Assembly: GCF_002778315.1 (NCBI RefSeq)
Contig: NZ_NESA01000004.1
Coordinates: 62,001 to 126,000 of the forward strand
Direction of reading: 5' to 3'
DNA from: Limnohabitans sp. JirII-31
GTDB taxonomy: Bacteria > Pseudomonadota > Gammaproteobacteria > Burkholderiales > Burkholderiaceae_C
Length of the DNA stretch: 64,000 nucleotides
A program made the position numbers and the translations under genes. The first letter of the stretch is position 1; each line of letters opens with the position of its first letter. Positions 48,250 through 57,714 of the stretch are shown here, in pieces. Under the pieces are notes generated by a model. The model saw only the letters and a list, made by a program, of their open reading frames with translations. It did no database searches and had not been told where the DNA came from.

Positions 48250-49173
48250 ATGAACGTTCAATGGGATCAGGTGGACATGGCCTTTTGGGATGCCCAGCAC
48301 GCCCGTGCGGCGGCACCCTTGCAGCAAGACTGGGCCTATGGCTCCACCATGAAAACTTTGGGTGTGCCTGTGTTGCGCGCCTGTGTCAGTCAAGATGGCA
48401 AGCCTGTGGCTTTGGCGCAGTTCATCGTGCGTCGATTCTTGGGGCAAATGGCGGGCATGGCGCTGTGCTCGCGCGGTCCGGTGTGGTTGCAAGATTTGAA
48501 TGGAGGCGACAAAAGCCGTGTGTACCAAGCCTTGCGTCGCACCATTCCTTTGAGCAACTTGCGTTTGGTGGCCATCACGCCAGAAGAGCCTGAGGGACCT
48601 GAGTTGGGTCTCTCCAGCTGGCGTCGTGTGATGACAGGGCACAGCACGGTCATGCTCGATCTCACGCCATCCATGGACGTGTTGCGTGCACAACTCGACA
48701 AACGTTGGCGTCACCGTCTGGGCGGGGCCGAGGCCTCGGCCTTGACTGTGCACCGCGTCGGCACCAATGCGGGCCAGTACCGCTGGCTACTAGACGCTGA
48801 AATGCAGCAACGCGAGCAGCGTGGTTTGCATGGTTTGCCTTTGCCGTTTTTTGATGTGTATGTGCCTTCGCGTCAGCAGCCCAGCAAAACCATGCTGACG
48901 GTGCGAGCCGATGTGGGCCGTGACCGTGTGGCGGGCATGATGTTTTTGATCCACGGCGAAGCCGCCACCTACCACGTGGGGTGGACCAGCGATGCGGGTC
49001 GTGACCTGCATGCCCACAACCTGATTTTGTGGCGTGGCATCGAAGCCTTGCGTGAACGCGGTGTGCGCCTGCTGGACTTGGGTGGCGTCAACACCATCCG
49101 CAGCGCGGGCATTGCGCGTTTCAAGATGAGCACTGGCGGACGCGTGATCACCTATGCTGGCACTTTCATCTGA
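48250..49173 (+). CDS. FemAB/GNAT-like acyltransferase domain protein
   Basis: A 307-residue soluble protein whose layout resembles FemAB-like double-GNAT transferases: an N-terminal part with AAPLQQDWAYGSTMKTLG, a mid-region RGPVWL motif and a C-terminal GNAT fold with RVAGMMFLIHGEAATYHVGW and RFKMSTGG. Such proteins add amino acyl groups to peptidoglycan or lipids. The acceptor is unknown. It ends 4 nt before ccmA. Confidence 0.7.
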   Translation: MNVQWDQVDMAFWDAQHARAAAPLQQDWAYGSTMKTLGVPVLRACVSQDGKPVALAQFIVRRFLGQMAGMALCSRGPVWLQDLNGGDKSRVYQALRRTIPLSNLRLVAITPEEPEGPELGLSSWRRVMTGHSTVMLDLTPSMDVLRAQLDKRWRHRLGGAEASALTVHRVGTNAGQYRWLLDAEMQQREQRGLHGLPLPFFDVYVPSRQQPSKTMLTVRADVGRDRVAGMMFLIHGEAATYHVGWTSDAGRDLHAHNLILWRGIEALRERGVRLLDLGGVNTIRSAGIARFKMSTGGRVITYAGTFI

Positions 49174-49177
49174 GCGC

Positions 49178-49822
49178 ATGCACATGTTGACTTTGTCTCA
49201 GCTCTCTTGCACCCGTGGCCACAAACCTTTGTTTGCTGAGGTGAACTTGGACCTGCACGCCGGCCAAGCCCTGCACTTGGAGGGTGATAACGGCGTGGGT
49301 AAAACCAGTTTGCTGCGCATCGTTTGCGGTTTGTCGCCGGCTGATGCCGGCGAGGTGCGTTGGATGGGCCACCCCACCCGGGACGACCCCGCTGCCTTTC
49401 GCGCCGCCTTGTTTTATTTGGGGCATGCGCTCTCACTCAAAGAAGAACTCACCGCCTTGGAAAACCTGTTGTCCGATGCGGCTGTTGCCGGGCGTGCGTT
49501 GAGCCAGACCGACGCACTGTCTGCGTTGGCCCGCATGGGTTTGCGTGGGCGTGAGCATTTGCCATTGCGTGTCATGTCGCAGGGGCAAAAACGTCGCACG
49601 GCCTTGGCCCGTTTGTGGGCCAGTCAGGCCCCGCTGTGGGTGCTGGACGAACCTTTTGTGGCCCTGGATATCAAGGCGGTGGATGCGTTGCGGGTGTTGA
49701 TGGCCGAGCATGTGACCCAAGGCGGCATGGTGTTGTTCACCAGCCATCAGGCGGTCAATCTGGTGCGCACCGATGGCACGCCGGTCGATGTGCAGCGTTA
49801 TCGCTTGGAGGCTGCTCCATGA
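49178..49822 (+). CDS. ccmA: Cytochrome c maturation ABC ATPase CcmA
   Basis: The ATG at 49178 gives 214 residues. Walker A is GDNGVGKTSL, the ABC signature is MSQGQKRRTALARL and Walker B is LWVLDEPF. CcmA with CcmB powers release of holo-CcmE in System I heme delivery. It overlaps ccmB by ATGA and begins the ccm cluster. Confidence 0.94.
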   Translation: MHMLTLSQLSCTRGHKPLFAEVNLDLHAGQALHLEGDNGVGKTSLLRIVCGLSPADAGEVRWMGHPTRDDPAAFRAALFYLGHALSLKEELTALENLLSDAAVAGRALSQTDALSALARMGLRGREHLPLRVMSQGQKRRTALARLWASQAPLWVLDEPFVALDIKAVDALRVLMAEHVTQGGMVLFTSHQAVNLVRTDGTPVDVQRYRLEAAP

Positions 49823-50499
49823 GTTCGACCACGGGGGCCGCTTTTGCTGCGGTGCTACGACGGGACTTGCTGCTGGCCATGCGCCGCAAAAGCGAAGTCT
49901 TGACCGCTGTGTTTTTCTTTGTCGTCGTGGCGGCCTTGTTTCCGTTGGGCATTGGCCCCGAGCTCAACACCTTGCGTCTGGTGGCACCGGGTGTGTTGTG
50001 GGTGGGCGCGCTGTTGTCGAGCATGCTGGCCTTGCAGCGTTTGTTTGAGGCTGACTACCGAGACGGCACCTTGGAGCAAATGGCTTTGTCACCCACACCT
50101 TTGCCGGTTTTGGTGAGCGCCAAGATGCTGGCGCACTGGTTGGTCTCCGGACTGCCCTTGGTACTTCTGGCACCGGTGCTGGGTTTGCAGTTTGATCTGT
50201 CCGCAGATGCTTTGCTCACCCTCACCTTGGCCTTGTTGGTGGGCACGCCCATTCTGTCGTTGGTGGGGGGCATTGGTGCCGCGTTGACGCTGGGTGTGCG
50301 CGGAGGCGGGGTGTTGTTGTCCTTGCTGGTCTTGCCCTTGTTCGTGCCAGTGTTGGTGTTTGGCGCGGGCGCTGTCGAGGCGCAGGCCAGTGGCTTGGGC
50401 AGTCAGGCCCATTTCTCGATTTTGATGGCCATGTTGTTGCCCGCCACCTTCTTCAGTCCCTGGGCCTGTTCCGCCGCCTTGCGCATTGCGTTGGAGTGA
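49819..50499 (+). CDS. ccmB: Cytochrome c maturation permease CcmB
   Basis: A 226-residue protein with six hydrophobic helices and the CcmB blocks LRRDLLLAMRRKSEVL, LNTLRLVAPGVLWV and LFEADYRDGTLEQM. It forms the ABC permease with CcmA and CcmC. It ends 5 nt before the convergent hemerythrin gene, which separates it from ccmC. Confidence 0.94.
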   Translation: MSSTTGAAFAAVLRRDLLLAMRRKSEVLTAVFFFVVVAALFPLGIGPELNTLRLVAPGVLWVGALLSSMLALQRLFEADYRDGTLEQMALSPTPLPVLVSAKMLAHWLVSGLPLVLLAPVLGLQFDLSADALLTLTLALLVGTPILSLVGGIGAALTLGVRGGGVLLSLLVLPLFVPVLVFGAGAVEAQASGLGSQAHFSILMAMLLPATFFSPWACSAALRIALE

Positions 50500-50504
50500 G
50501 GGGG

Positions 50505-51089
50505 TCAACCGCGGCCCAGTCCAATGGTTTCGGGGGCGTTCATGGTGATGCGGGTGAACAGGCGGTCGTACAAGGGCTCGCGTGGGTATTTGCCGGTCAA
50601 GGGGTCGCAGTTTTTCTCAAACGCTGCATCGAGTTTTTCCCAGTCTTGTGGGCTGAGCACCTGGAGTGCTGCGGGAATGACAGCTGTTTCTTCCAACTGC
50701 ATGTGCTGCATGTAGAAGTCAATGAAGCGATTGGTCGCCAACTCGAAAGCGGTTTGGCGCGAATTGCCCAGCAGTTCCCAAGCCAGCAGCAGGTGCTGCA
50801 ACTCACGTACGTTGGCTTCGCCTTTGGTGTGGTCGCGCTCGAGTTGCTGGATCACCTCTTTGCACTGCGGTGATTTTTCGGCCACAGCCGGAAACAGCAA
50901 GGCCGATTCTTTGGTGTGGTGCAAGCGTTCGGGAAATTCGTCGATGTAGAACAGCATGCTGCGCAGCACATCAAAGAATCTTTCTGGCGCATCTTTGGGG
51001 CCGCGCTGGAGCATCATGCGCAGCGACTGCAGCATGGCCGACAAGGCTGCGTGTTCTTCTCGGATGATGCGGATGCTGGGGTGTGTCAT
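50505..51089 (-). CDS. Hemerythrin domain protein
   Basis: The ATG at 51089, with AAGAGG upstream, gives 194 residues. Hemerythrin iron ligands are present as REEHAAL, DEFPERLHHTKESALLFP, ERDHTKGE and MQHMQLEE, and the four-helix layout is complete. Such proteins bind O2 or sense redox and NO. The gene is on the opposite strand inside the ccm cluster, and an FNR-like site lies upstream, so low-oxygen control is likely. Confidence 0.87.
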   Translation of the reverse strand: MTHPSIRIIREEHAALSAMLQSLRMMLQRGPKDAPERFFDVLRSMLFYIDEFPERLHHTKESALLFPAVAEKSPQCKEVIQQLERDHTKGEANVRELQHLLLAWELLGNSRQTAFELATNRFIDFYMQHMQLEETAVIPAALQVLSPQDWEKLDAAFEKNCDPLTGKYPREPLYDRLFTRITMNAPETIGLGRG

Positions 51090-51152
51090 GGTCTTGCCTC
51101 TTGGGTACGAAATGTTGTGTTCGCAGGATGTCATACCAAGCCTCATGACCGC

Positions 51153-51166
51153 TTGACCCACATCAA
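51153..51166 (-). promoter_or_regulatory. FNR/Anr-like box upstream of hemerythrin gene
   Basis: TTGACCCACATCAA matches the FNR consensus TTGAT-N4-ATCAA at 9 of 10 specified positions. It is 63 nt upstream of the hemerythrin ATG, which suits an activator site at about -41 if the leader is around 20 nt. It is also about 170 nt upstream of ccmC on the other strand, so it could serve either gene. Confidence 0.55.
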
Positions 51167-51337
51167 AAGAAGAAGCTGAGGGCTAAGGCTGAGGGCTGTC
51201 TGGGGCGGCGCTTAAAATCAAGGCCTCGCGCGAATGGGGCCTGTGAGCTCCGTGATGACCTTATAGACCATGGACCGATGGGCTGTTTGGTATTCTGTGC
51301 CGTTAGCTGTTTTTGCGCATTGCGCTGTAATCAATTG

Positions 51338-52096
51338 GTGATCAATAAGTCTCGCTCCGGCACCCCCTGGTTTTATTATGCGGCCCCGCAAACTTTCTAT
51401 GGTTTGGCGGGTCGCTGGTGGCCGTGGTTGGCCGTGTTGGCATCGGTCTTGTTGTGGGCTGGGCTGTGGTTGGGCTTCATGGTGGCTCCCACCGATTTCC
51501 AGCAAGGCGAGGGCTATCGCATCATCTTCGTGCATGTGCCCGCGTCTTGGATGTCGATGGTCATATACCTGGCCATGGCGTTTTGGAGCGTGTTGGGTTT
51601 GACCTTCAACACACGCTTGTCGGGCATGATGACGCGTGCGCTGGCACCCACGGGCGCTTTGTTTGCGTTTCTGTCGTTGTGGACCGGTGCCTTGTGGGGC
51701 AAGCCCATGTGGGGCGCCTGGTGGGTGTGGGATGCGCGCCTGACTTCAGAGTTGATCCTTTTCTTTTTGTACCTCGGCTACATCGCCTTGACCTCGGCCA
51801 TTGACGACACGCGACGTGGTGACCGAGCCGGCGCCTTGGTGGCCATCGTGGGCGCCATCAATGTGCCCATCATTTATTTCTCAGTGAAGTGGTGGAACAC
51901 TTTGCACCAAGGTGCTTCTGTGTCGTTGACCAAATCGCCCACCATGGCGGCGGTCATGCTGTGGGCCATGTTGTTGATGGCCTTGGCGTTTTGGTTTTAC
52001 ACCTTGGCGCTGGTGCTGTACCGCGTGCGTACCTTGATCTTGCAGCGTGAGCGCCATGCAAGCTGGGTCAACGAGTTGCCGGAGGTGCAGTCATGA
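51338..52096 (+). CDS. ccmC: Heme exporter/handling protein CcmC
   Basis: I favour the GTG at 51338 (252 residues, start VINKSRSGTPWFYYAAPQTF read as Met) because family proteins begin shortly before the WFxxxxxPxTFY block; an ATG at 51278 would add 20 residues. Six helices and the heme-handling WWD motif (WGAWWVWDARLT) are present. CcmC loads heme onto CcmE. No strong ribosome site is visible for either start. The gene overlaps ccmD by ATGA. Confidence 0.92.
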   Translation: MINKSRSGTPWFYYAAPQTFYGLAGRWWPWLAVLASVLLWAGLWLGFMVAPTDFQQGEGYRIIFVHVPASWMSMVIYLAMAFWSVLGLTFNTRLSGMMTRALAPTGALFAFLSLWTGALWGKPMWGAWWVWDARLTSELILFFLYLGYIALTSAIDDTRRGDRAGALVAIVGAINVPIIYFSVKWWNTLHQGASVSLTKSPTMAAVMLWAMLLMALAFWFYTLALVLYRVRTLILQRERHASWVNELPEVQS

Positions 52097-52284
52097 CCTG
52101 GAACAGTTGGGCTGATTTTTGGGCTATGGGCGGCTATGCCGTTTATGTGTGGGGCAGCATGGGGGTGACTTTTGGCCTGTTGGCGCTGGAAGTGCTGCAA
52201 GCGCGTGTGGCGCGTCGCCAGGTGCTGGCGCAGTTGCGTGCCGAACGTGTGTTGGCCGAATTGCCGGCAGAGGATATGTCGTGA
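52093..52284 (+). CDS. ccmD: Heme exporter protein CcmD
   Basis: A 63-residue single-helix protein ([20 protein letters not shown]) with a basic C-terminal tail ([16 protein letters not shown]), as usual for CcmD. It helps release holo-CcmE from CcmABC. Its stop overlaps the ccmE ATG by one base (TGATG). Confidence 0.9.
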   Translation: MTWNSWADFWAMGGYAVYVWGSMGVTFGLLALEVLQARVARRQVLAQLRAERVLAELPAEDMS

Positions 52285-52736
52285 TGAAACCCAGAACCAA
52301 ACGCTTTGCCCTGATTGCCGCAGGCATCGTGGTGCTGGCCGCCGCTGCGGCCTTCGTGTTGAATGCTTTCCAAAGCAACTTGGTGTTCTTCTTCACGCCG
52401 ACCCAGGTCAGCCAGGGCGAGGCTCCCAAGGGGCGTACCTTCCGTGCGGGTGGCATGGTGAAAGACGGCAGCTTGCAGCGCGATGGCAACACCGTGCGTT
52501 TTGTCATCACCGACACCGCGCAAGACATGACCGTGACCTATGTCGGTCTGTTGCCCGACTTGTTCAAAGAGGGCCGCGGCGTGGTGGCCCAAGGCAAGCT
52601 GGGTGACGACGGTGTGTTTGTGGCCAGCGAGGTATTGGCCAAGCACGACGAAAACTACATGCCACCGGAAGCCAAACATGCGCTCGATCAAGCCACGGCT
52701 GCCAAAGCCGCTCAATCTCTGAAAGCTACCCCATGA
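52284..52736 (+). CDS. ccmE: Heme chaperone CcmE
   Basis: A 150-residue protein with one N-terminal membrane anchor ([19 protein letters not shown]) and a periplasmic OB-fold. The covalent heme ligand histidine and following tyrosine are in [10 protein letters not shown]. It carries heme from CcmC to CcmF/H. It overlaps ccmF by ATGA. Confidence 0.94.
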   Translation: MKPRTKRFALIAAGIVVLAAAAAFVLNAFQSNLVFFFTPTQVSQGEAPKGRTFRAGGMVKDGSLQRDGNTVRFVITDTAQDMTVTYVGLLPDLFKEGRGVVAQGKLGDDGVFVASEVLAKHDENYMPPEAKHALDQATAAKAAQSLKATP

Positions 52737-54661
52737 ACGCTGAGTTCGGACATTTCGCGCTGATCTTGGCGGCGGTGGTGGCGCTGCTACAAGGCGTGCT
52801 GCCCTTGCTGGGCACGTATGTGCGCGGCACGCAGATGCAAGTCAGCTTGCAGAGCCTGGCGCGTCCCACGGCGGCCTTGCAGTTCGTGTTGGTGGCGCTG
52901 GCTTTTGGTGCCTTGGCATCGTGCTTTTTGAACAACGATTTTTCTGTGCAGTACGTGGCACAACACTCCAATTCTTTGTTGCCCAAGCCCTACCAGTTTG
53001 CTGCGGTGTGGGGCGGCCATGAAGGCTCGCTGCTGCTGTGGGTGTTGTTGCTGGCGCTGTGGTCGGTCTCGGTGGCGCTGTTTTCGCGCAGCTTGCCGCT
53101 GGACATGGTGGCGCGGGTGCTGGGTGTGCTGGGGTTGATTTCGGTGGGCTTTTTGCTCTTCATCTTGACCACCTCCAATCCGTTTGAACGTTTGTTGCCT
53201 GCGGCCTTGGATGGCCGGGACTTGAACCCCTTGTTGCAAGACCCCGGTTTGGTGATTCACCCGCCCATGCTCTACATGGGCTATGTGGGCATGTCGGTGG
53301 CGTTCGCGTTTGCGGTGGCTGCTTTGCTCAGTGGTCGTTTGGATGCCGCCTGGGCGCGTTGGTCGCGCCCATGGACGGTGATTGCCTGGACCTTCCTGAC
53401 CTTTGGCATTGGCTTGGGTTCGTGGTGGGCGTATTACGAATTGGGCTGGGGCGGTTGGTGGTTTTGGGACCCGGTCGAAAACGCTTCGCTCATGCCCTGG
53501 CTGGTGGCTACGGCCTTGATCCATTCCCTGATGGTGACCGAAAAGCGCGGCAGCTTCAAAGCCTGGACGGTGCTGCTGGCGATTGCGGCGTTTTCGCTCT
53601 CGCTGTTGGGCACGTTCTTGGTTCGCTCGGGCGTGCTGACCTCGGTGCATGCCTTTGCGTCAGACCCCAAGCGCGGTATTTTTGTGCTGATCTTCCTGGC
53701 TGTGGTGGTGGGGTCGTCGCTCACCCTGTTCGCTTGGCGTGCCCCGCGTGTCACCTTGGGTGGGCGCATGGCCTTGGTGTCGCGCGAGTCGTTCTTGCTG
53801 GCCAACAGCGTGTTGCTGGTGGTGGCTACGGCGGCTGTGTTACTGGGCACCATCTACCCCTTGATCATCGATGCCTTGAACTTGGGCAAGCTGTCGGTGG
53901 GCCCGCCCTATTTCAATGCCGTGTTTGCACCGCTGCTGGTGCCGGTGGTGTTCTTGATGATTCCGGGTTCGATCTCGCGCTGGCGCGAGGCGCGCGTGGC
54001 GGAAATGGCGCACCAGTTGCGCTTCACGGCAGCGGCTGCGTTGGCGGTGGCCTTGGTTTGGCCCTACTTTTTGGGCGGTTGGTCTGCGGGCACCGTGCTG
54101 GGCTTGTTCTTGGGCGCTTGGGTGGCATTGGGCACGGCGCAGCAAGTGTTGGCGCGTGTGCGCAAGCCAGGGCGCATTGGCTTGTCGTTTTGGGGGCAAC
54201 AAGTGGCCCACTTTGGCATGGCCGTGCTGGTGATCGGTGTCACAGGTGTCAAGTCTTACGAGGTGGAGCGCGATGTGCGCATGCACGTGGGCGATGTGGT
54301 GACGATTGCGCCATATACCTTCCGCCTGGACAAACTGGCCGAAGTGCTGGGGCCCAACTACAAGGCGGTGCGTGCCGATGTGCAAGTGCTGCGCGAGGGT
54401 CAGGTGGTCGAGGTGTTGCAGCCCGAGAAGCGGCGTTATTTCTCGTCGGCCATGCCCATGACCGAAGCGGCCATTGATTCAGGCTTTATGCGTGATTTGT
54501 ATGTGTCCTTGGGCGACGCGTTGGACGATGCGCGCACCGAGTGGAGCATGCGCGTGTACTACAAACCCTTTGTGCCCTGGTTGTGGGGCGGGGTGTTGCT
54601 GATGGTGTTGGGCGGTGTGTTGGCCGCTTTGGACCGCAGATACCGCAAGGCTGTGTCATGA
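52733..54661 (+). CDS. ccmF: Heme lyase subunit CcmF
   Basis: The 642-residue polytopic protein has the WWD heme motif [15 protein letters not shown] near residue 240 and conserved periplasmic histidines, for example in [20 protein letters not shown]. With CcmH/I it attaches heme to apocytochrome c. The length and helix count are normal. It overlaps ccmG by ATGA. Confidence 0.96.
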   Translation: MNAEFGHFALILAAVVALLQGVLPLLGTYVRGTQMQVSLQSLARPTAALQFVLVALAFGALASCFLNNDFSVQYVAQHSNSLLPKPYQFAAVWGGHEGSLLLWVLLLALWSVSVALFSRSLPLDMVARVLGVLGLISVGFLLFILTTSNPFERLLPAALDGRDLNPLLQDPGLVIHPPMLYMGYVGMSVAFAFAVAALLSGRLDAAWARWSRPWTVIAWTFLTFGIGLGSWWAYYELGWGGWWFWDPVENASLMPWLVATALIHSLMVTEKRGSFKAWTVLLAIAAFSLSLLGTFLVRSGVLTSVHAFASDPKRGIFVLIFLAVVVGSSLTLFAWRAPRVTLGGRMALVSRESFLLANSVLLVVATAAVLLGTIYPLIIDALNLGKLSVGPPYFNAVFAPLLVPVVFLMIPGSISRWREARVAEMAHQLRFTAAAALAVALVWPYFLGGWSAGTVLGLFLGAWVALGTAQQVLARVRKPGRIGLSFWGQQVAHFGMAVLVIGVTGVKSYEVERDVRMHVGDVVTIAPYTFRLDKLAEVLGPNYKAVRADVQVLREGQVVEVLQPEKRRYFSSAMPMTEAAIDSGFMRDLYVSLGDALDDARTEWSMRVYYKPFVPWLWGGVLLMVLGGVLAALDRRYRKAVS

Positions 54662-55236
54662 AGAAGTTTCTGATTCCTTTGGTCTTGTTTCTGGGCTTGG
54701 TGATTTTTTTGGCCATTGGCTTGAACCGTGACCCGCGTGAAATCCCGTCGCCGCTGATCAACAAACCGGCGCCTGAATTCAGCCTGCCTACCTTGAACGG
54801 TGACACGCCGTTCTCGCCCGCCGACATGCGTGGCAAGGTGTGGATGTTCAACGTCTGGGCCACCTGGTGTGTGGCGTGTCGCGAAGAGCATCCCGTGCTG
54901 GTGGCCTTTGCACAAAAGTACAACGTGCCCATCGTGGGCTTGAGTTACAAAGAAATTCAACCGCAAGACGAGGCTGCCAAACAAAGCCTCGACATCAAGC
55001 TGCAAGTCGCGCGCGAGCGCAGCCAGGTGTGGCTCAAACGCCATGGCAACCCCTACATCAATTCGGTGATGGACCTGGATGGTCGTGTCGGCATTCACTA
55101 TGGGGTCTATGGCGTGCCCGAGACTTACATCATCGACAAAACCGGCGTGATTCGCTTCAAGCATGTGGGTGCGGTGACCCCTGCCTTGCTGGCTGAAAAA
55201 ATCATGCCGCTGATTGACACGCTGAATAAATCATGA
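54658..55236 (+). CDS. ccmG: Thiol:disulfide interchange protein CcmG (DsbE)
   Basis: A 192-residue membrane-anchored thioredoxin-fold protein: N-terminal helix (FLIPLVLFLGLVIFLAIGL), active site ATWCVACREE, and cis-Pro loop GVPETYIID. It keeps apocytochrome c and CcmH reduced in the periplasm. The start overlaps ccmF and the stop overlaps ccmH, both by ATGA. Confidence 0.94.
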   Translation: MKKFLIPLVLFLGLVIFLAIGLNRDPREIPSPLINKPAPEFSLPTLNGDTPFSPADMRGKVWMFNVWATWCVACREEHPVLVAFAQKYNVPIVGLSYKEIQPQDEAAKQSLDIKLQVARERSQVWLKRHGNPYINSVMDLDGRVGIHYGVYGVPETYIIDKTGVIRFKHVGAVTPALLAEKIMPLIDTLNKS

Positions 55237-55703
55237 GCTGGCTACAACATTTTTGGCTTTGCATGGCCTGTGGTGTGGCCGCTCTGAGTGCACACGCACA
55301 AACAGGGCCTGAGGCAGCACCGCTGGCACAAGACCCGGTGGTCGAAGCTCGACTGGTCGGCCTGTCACAAGAGCTGCGTTGCTTGGTGTGTCAAAACGAA
55401 TCACTGGCGTCGTCGCACGCCGAGTTGGCCGATGACTTGCGCCGCGAGGTGCGTGACTTGATTCGACAAGGCAAGACCGACCAAGAGGTGAAAGATTTTC
55501 TGGTGGCGCGCTATGGTGACTTTGTGCTGTATCGCCCCGAAGTCAAACCCCTGACGTGGGTGCTGTGGTTTGGCCCCTTTGTATTGCTGTTGTTGGCGGT
55601 TTTATTCTTAGGCCGTTATTTGCAGGCGCGCCGTGCCCAGCTCAACCCCCAAGCACTCAGCGACGAAGATCGTGCACGTGCTGAGCAACTGTTGAAAGAT
55701 TGA
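55233..55703 (+). CDS. ccmH: Cytochrome c maturation protein CcmH (CcmL-type)
   Basis: A 156-residue protein with a signal peptide, the redox motif LRCLVCQNES and a C-terminal membrane helix (VLWFGPFVLLLLAVLFLG). It corresponds to the N-terminal half of E. coli CcmH; the TPR half is the separate ccmI gene here. It reduces the heme-binding CxxCH of apocytochromes. Confidence 0.94.
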   Translation: MSWLQHFWLCMACGVAALSAHAQTGPEAAPLAQDPVVEARLVGLSQELRCLVCQNESLASSHAELADDLRREVRDLIRQGKTDQEVKDFLVARYGDFVLYRPEVKPLTWVLWFGPFVLLLLAVLFLGRYLQARRAQLNPQALSDEDRARAEQLLKD

Positions 55704-55704
55704 T

Positions 55705-57033
55705 GTGACGCCAGCGCTTGCTTTTATCTTTGCTGCCACAGGCTTGACCTTGTTGGTGGTGGCTGTGTTGTGCATGGCGCTTTGGCGTGGTGCGTTGCGT
55801 GGCGCACGTGCCACGTTGAACGCTGCCCAGGCGCTGGACCATCCCGCACAAGCCAATGCCGCGGTGTATCGCGACCAGTTGGCCGACTTGCAGCGCGAAC
55901 ACGCCTTGGGCAATTTGAACGATGAAGAGCTGCAAGCCGGACGCGACGAGTTGACCCGGCGCTTGTTGGACGACGTGGGGCCTGAGGCTTTGGCCCAACC
56001 GCAAGCGCTGTCTGAGGAACGCGTGTCTGCGTCCACCTCAGCGGTTGTGGCAAGCATGCGCAAACCATGGGCGTTGATGTTTGCGGTGATCTTTTTGGTG
56101 CCAGTTTTGTCGATGGTGATGTACGGTGTTTTGGGGCAACCCCAGGCCTTGGATCCCTTGGCGTTGCAACAAGGCGCAGACACAGAAGGCGATGTCACCC
56201 CGGAAAAGCTCGCTTCCATGGCCAGTGCCTTGTCACGTCGCTTGCAAGATGAGCCCAACAATGTGGACGGTTGGGTCATGCTGGGGCGCGTACAGCGTGC
56301 CTTGGGCCTCTTGGGAGAGGCTGACGAGGCCTTGCGCAAGGCGCTCGAACTCAGCCATGACGACAACGTGCTGATTGAGCGCGCTGAAGTGCTGGCCCAA
56401 AAGAATGGCGGTAACTTCACCGGTGAGCCTTGGGCCATCATTCAGCGGGTGTTGACAGCCGATCCGCATCAACTCAATGCCCTGCTGCTGGCGGGCAGCG
56501 CCTCCTACGCCGAAGAAAACTTCCGTTCTGCCTTGCGTTTTTGGGAACGTGCCCGCGAAGAGGTGTCTCCTGACTCACCCGATGCACCCGAACTGGACCG
56601 TGCCATTGCGCAGGCTCGCAGCAAGATGGGCTTGCCGCCCATCCCACCGCGTGCGGACAGCGTGAGCGAGCGCGATGCAGCGCTTCAAGCGTCAAGCATC
56701 AGTGGTCGCGTGAGTTTGGTCAGTGAGTTGGTGGGCAAGGTGGCACCTACGGACACCGTGTTTGTGTATGCCACACCTATCACCGGTTCGCGCATGCCTT
56801 TGGCCATTGTGCGCACCACAGCGGCCAAGTTGCCGTTTGACTTTGTGCTCGATGACAGCACCGCCATGAACCCGGCAGCCAAACTCTCGGGTGCTGACGA
56901 AGTGACGGTGCGCGTGCGTATCTCCAAGAGTGGCCAAGCCGTGGCACAGCCTGGAGATCTGGGGGTCAGCGTGACGCCAGTCAAACCAGGAACCACGGGC
57001 TTGAACCTGATGGTGAGAGACACCTTGCGTTGA
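55705..57033 (+). CDS. ccmI: Cytochrome c maturation protein CcmI (TPR)
   Basis: The 442-residue protein starts at GTG 55705, one base after the ccmH stop. Two membrane helices (FIFAATGLTLLVVAVLCMAL and ALMFAVIFLVPVLSMVM) flank a cytoplasmic helical loop; TPR repeats (NVDGWVMLGRVQRALGLLGE onward) fill the periplasmic middle, and a C-terminal beta domain (about residues 335-442) follows. It presents apocytochrome c to the lyase. It closes the ccm operon before a strong terminator. Confidence 0.92.
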   Translation: MTPALAFIFAATGLTLLVVAVLCMALWRGALRGARATLNAAQALDHPAQANAAVYRDQLADLQREHALGNLNDEELQAGRDELTRRLLDDVGPEALAQPQALSEERVSASTSAVVASMRKPWALMFAVIFLVPVLSMVMYGVLGQPQALDPLALQQGADTEGDVTPEKLASMASALSRRLQDEPNNVDGWVMLGRVQRALGLLGEADEALRKALELSHDDNVLIERAEVLAQKNGGNFTGEPWAIIQRVLTADPHQLNALLLAGSASYAEENFRSALRFWERAREEVSPDSPDAPELDRAIAQARSKMGLPPIPPRADSVSERDAALQASSISGRVSLVSELVGKVAPTDTVFVYATPITGSRMPLAIVRTTAAKLPFDFVLDDSTAMNPAAKLSGADEVTVRVRISKSGQAVAQPGDLGVSVTPVKPGTTGLNLMVRDTLR

Positions 57034-57054
57034 GGCTGGTGTTGGTGAAGTCAT

Positions 57055-57086
57055 AAAAAAATCCCCCAGTGCTGGGGGATTTTTTT
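57055..57086. terminator. Bidirectional intrinsic terminator between ccmI and regulator gene
   Basis: ATCCCCCAG (57061-57069) and CTGGGGGAT (57072-57080) form a 9-bp stem with a TG loop, with A and T runs on both sides. It sits between the convergent ccmI and response-regulator genes and can stop both transcripts. Confidence 0.92.
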
Positions 57087-57102
57087 GGGGCCAAGAAGCT
57101 GT

Positions 57103-57699
57103 TTACAGCAAGCCGTTCATGCGTGCAAAGTGCAGCGTCTGGGTGCGGCTCTTGACGTTCAAACGACGGAACAAACGCCACAGGTGAACTTTCACCGTGT
57201 GTTCGCTGATGTCGAGCTCAGTGGCAATGTCGCGGTTGCTCAAGCCTCGGTCGAGCATGATGATCAGCTGCTTTTGACGCTTGGACAACTTGGTGTCGCC
57301 GGCCACCACGACTTCTTCGTCCGGGTTGCCGTCAGTTGCCGCAAACAGGCCCTGAATGGCTGCCGAGATTTCGTTCGCAGGGGTTGATTTTTCGATGTAC
57401 AGGTCAGCACCTGCTTCGATGCAGGTTTCTTCGGCTTCACCAGCGGGCATGGACGAGATGACCACCAGAGGCACTTCGCCGTACATGCCTTTGACTTCGC
57501 TCACCGCAGACGTGCCCTTGACGCCGGGCAACAGCAAGTCGAGCACGAACAGTTCGGGCGTGCCGTTCTTGATGATGGCGGCTTGCAGCTCGCTGAATTT
57601 TTCCAGCTCCACCACTTTGGCTGCTGGTTTCATGCGGCGCAGCAACATGGCTATCGCTTGGCGAACCAGTGGGTGGTCATCGATGATGTACAAACTCAT
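57103..57699 (-). CDS. NarL/LuxR-family response regulator, orphan
   Basis: The 198-residue protein has a receiver domain (IIDDHPLVRQA acidic pair, phospho-acceptor Asp in LFVLDLLLPG, and Lys in YIEKST) and a C-terminal LuxR-type helix-turn-helix (NRDIATELDISEHTVKVHL). No histidine kinase is adjacent. It follows trpS by 15 nt and may be read from that operon. Target genes cannot be inferred. Confidence 0.9.
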   Translation of the reverse strand: MSLYIIDDHPLVRQAIAMLLRRMKPAAKVVELEKFSELQAAIIKNGTPELFVLDLLLPGVKGTSAVSEVKGMYGEVPLVVISSMPAGEAEETCIEAGADLYIEKSTPANEISAAIQGLFAATDGNPDEEVVVAGDTKLSKRQKQLIIMLDRGLSNRDIATELDISEHTVKVHLWRLFRRLNVKSRTQTLHFARMNGLL

Positions 57700-57714
57700 T
57701 TTCTTCTCCTGCTT

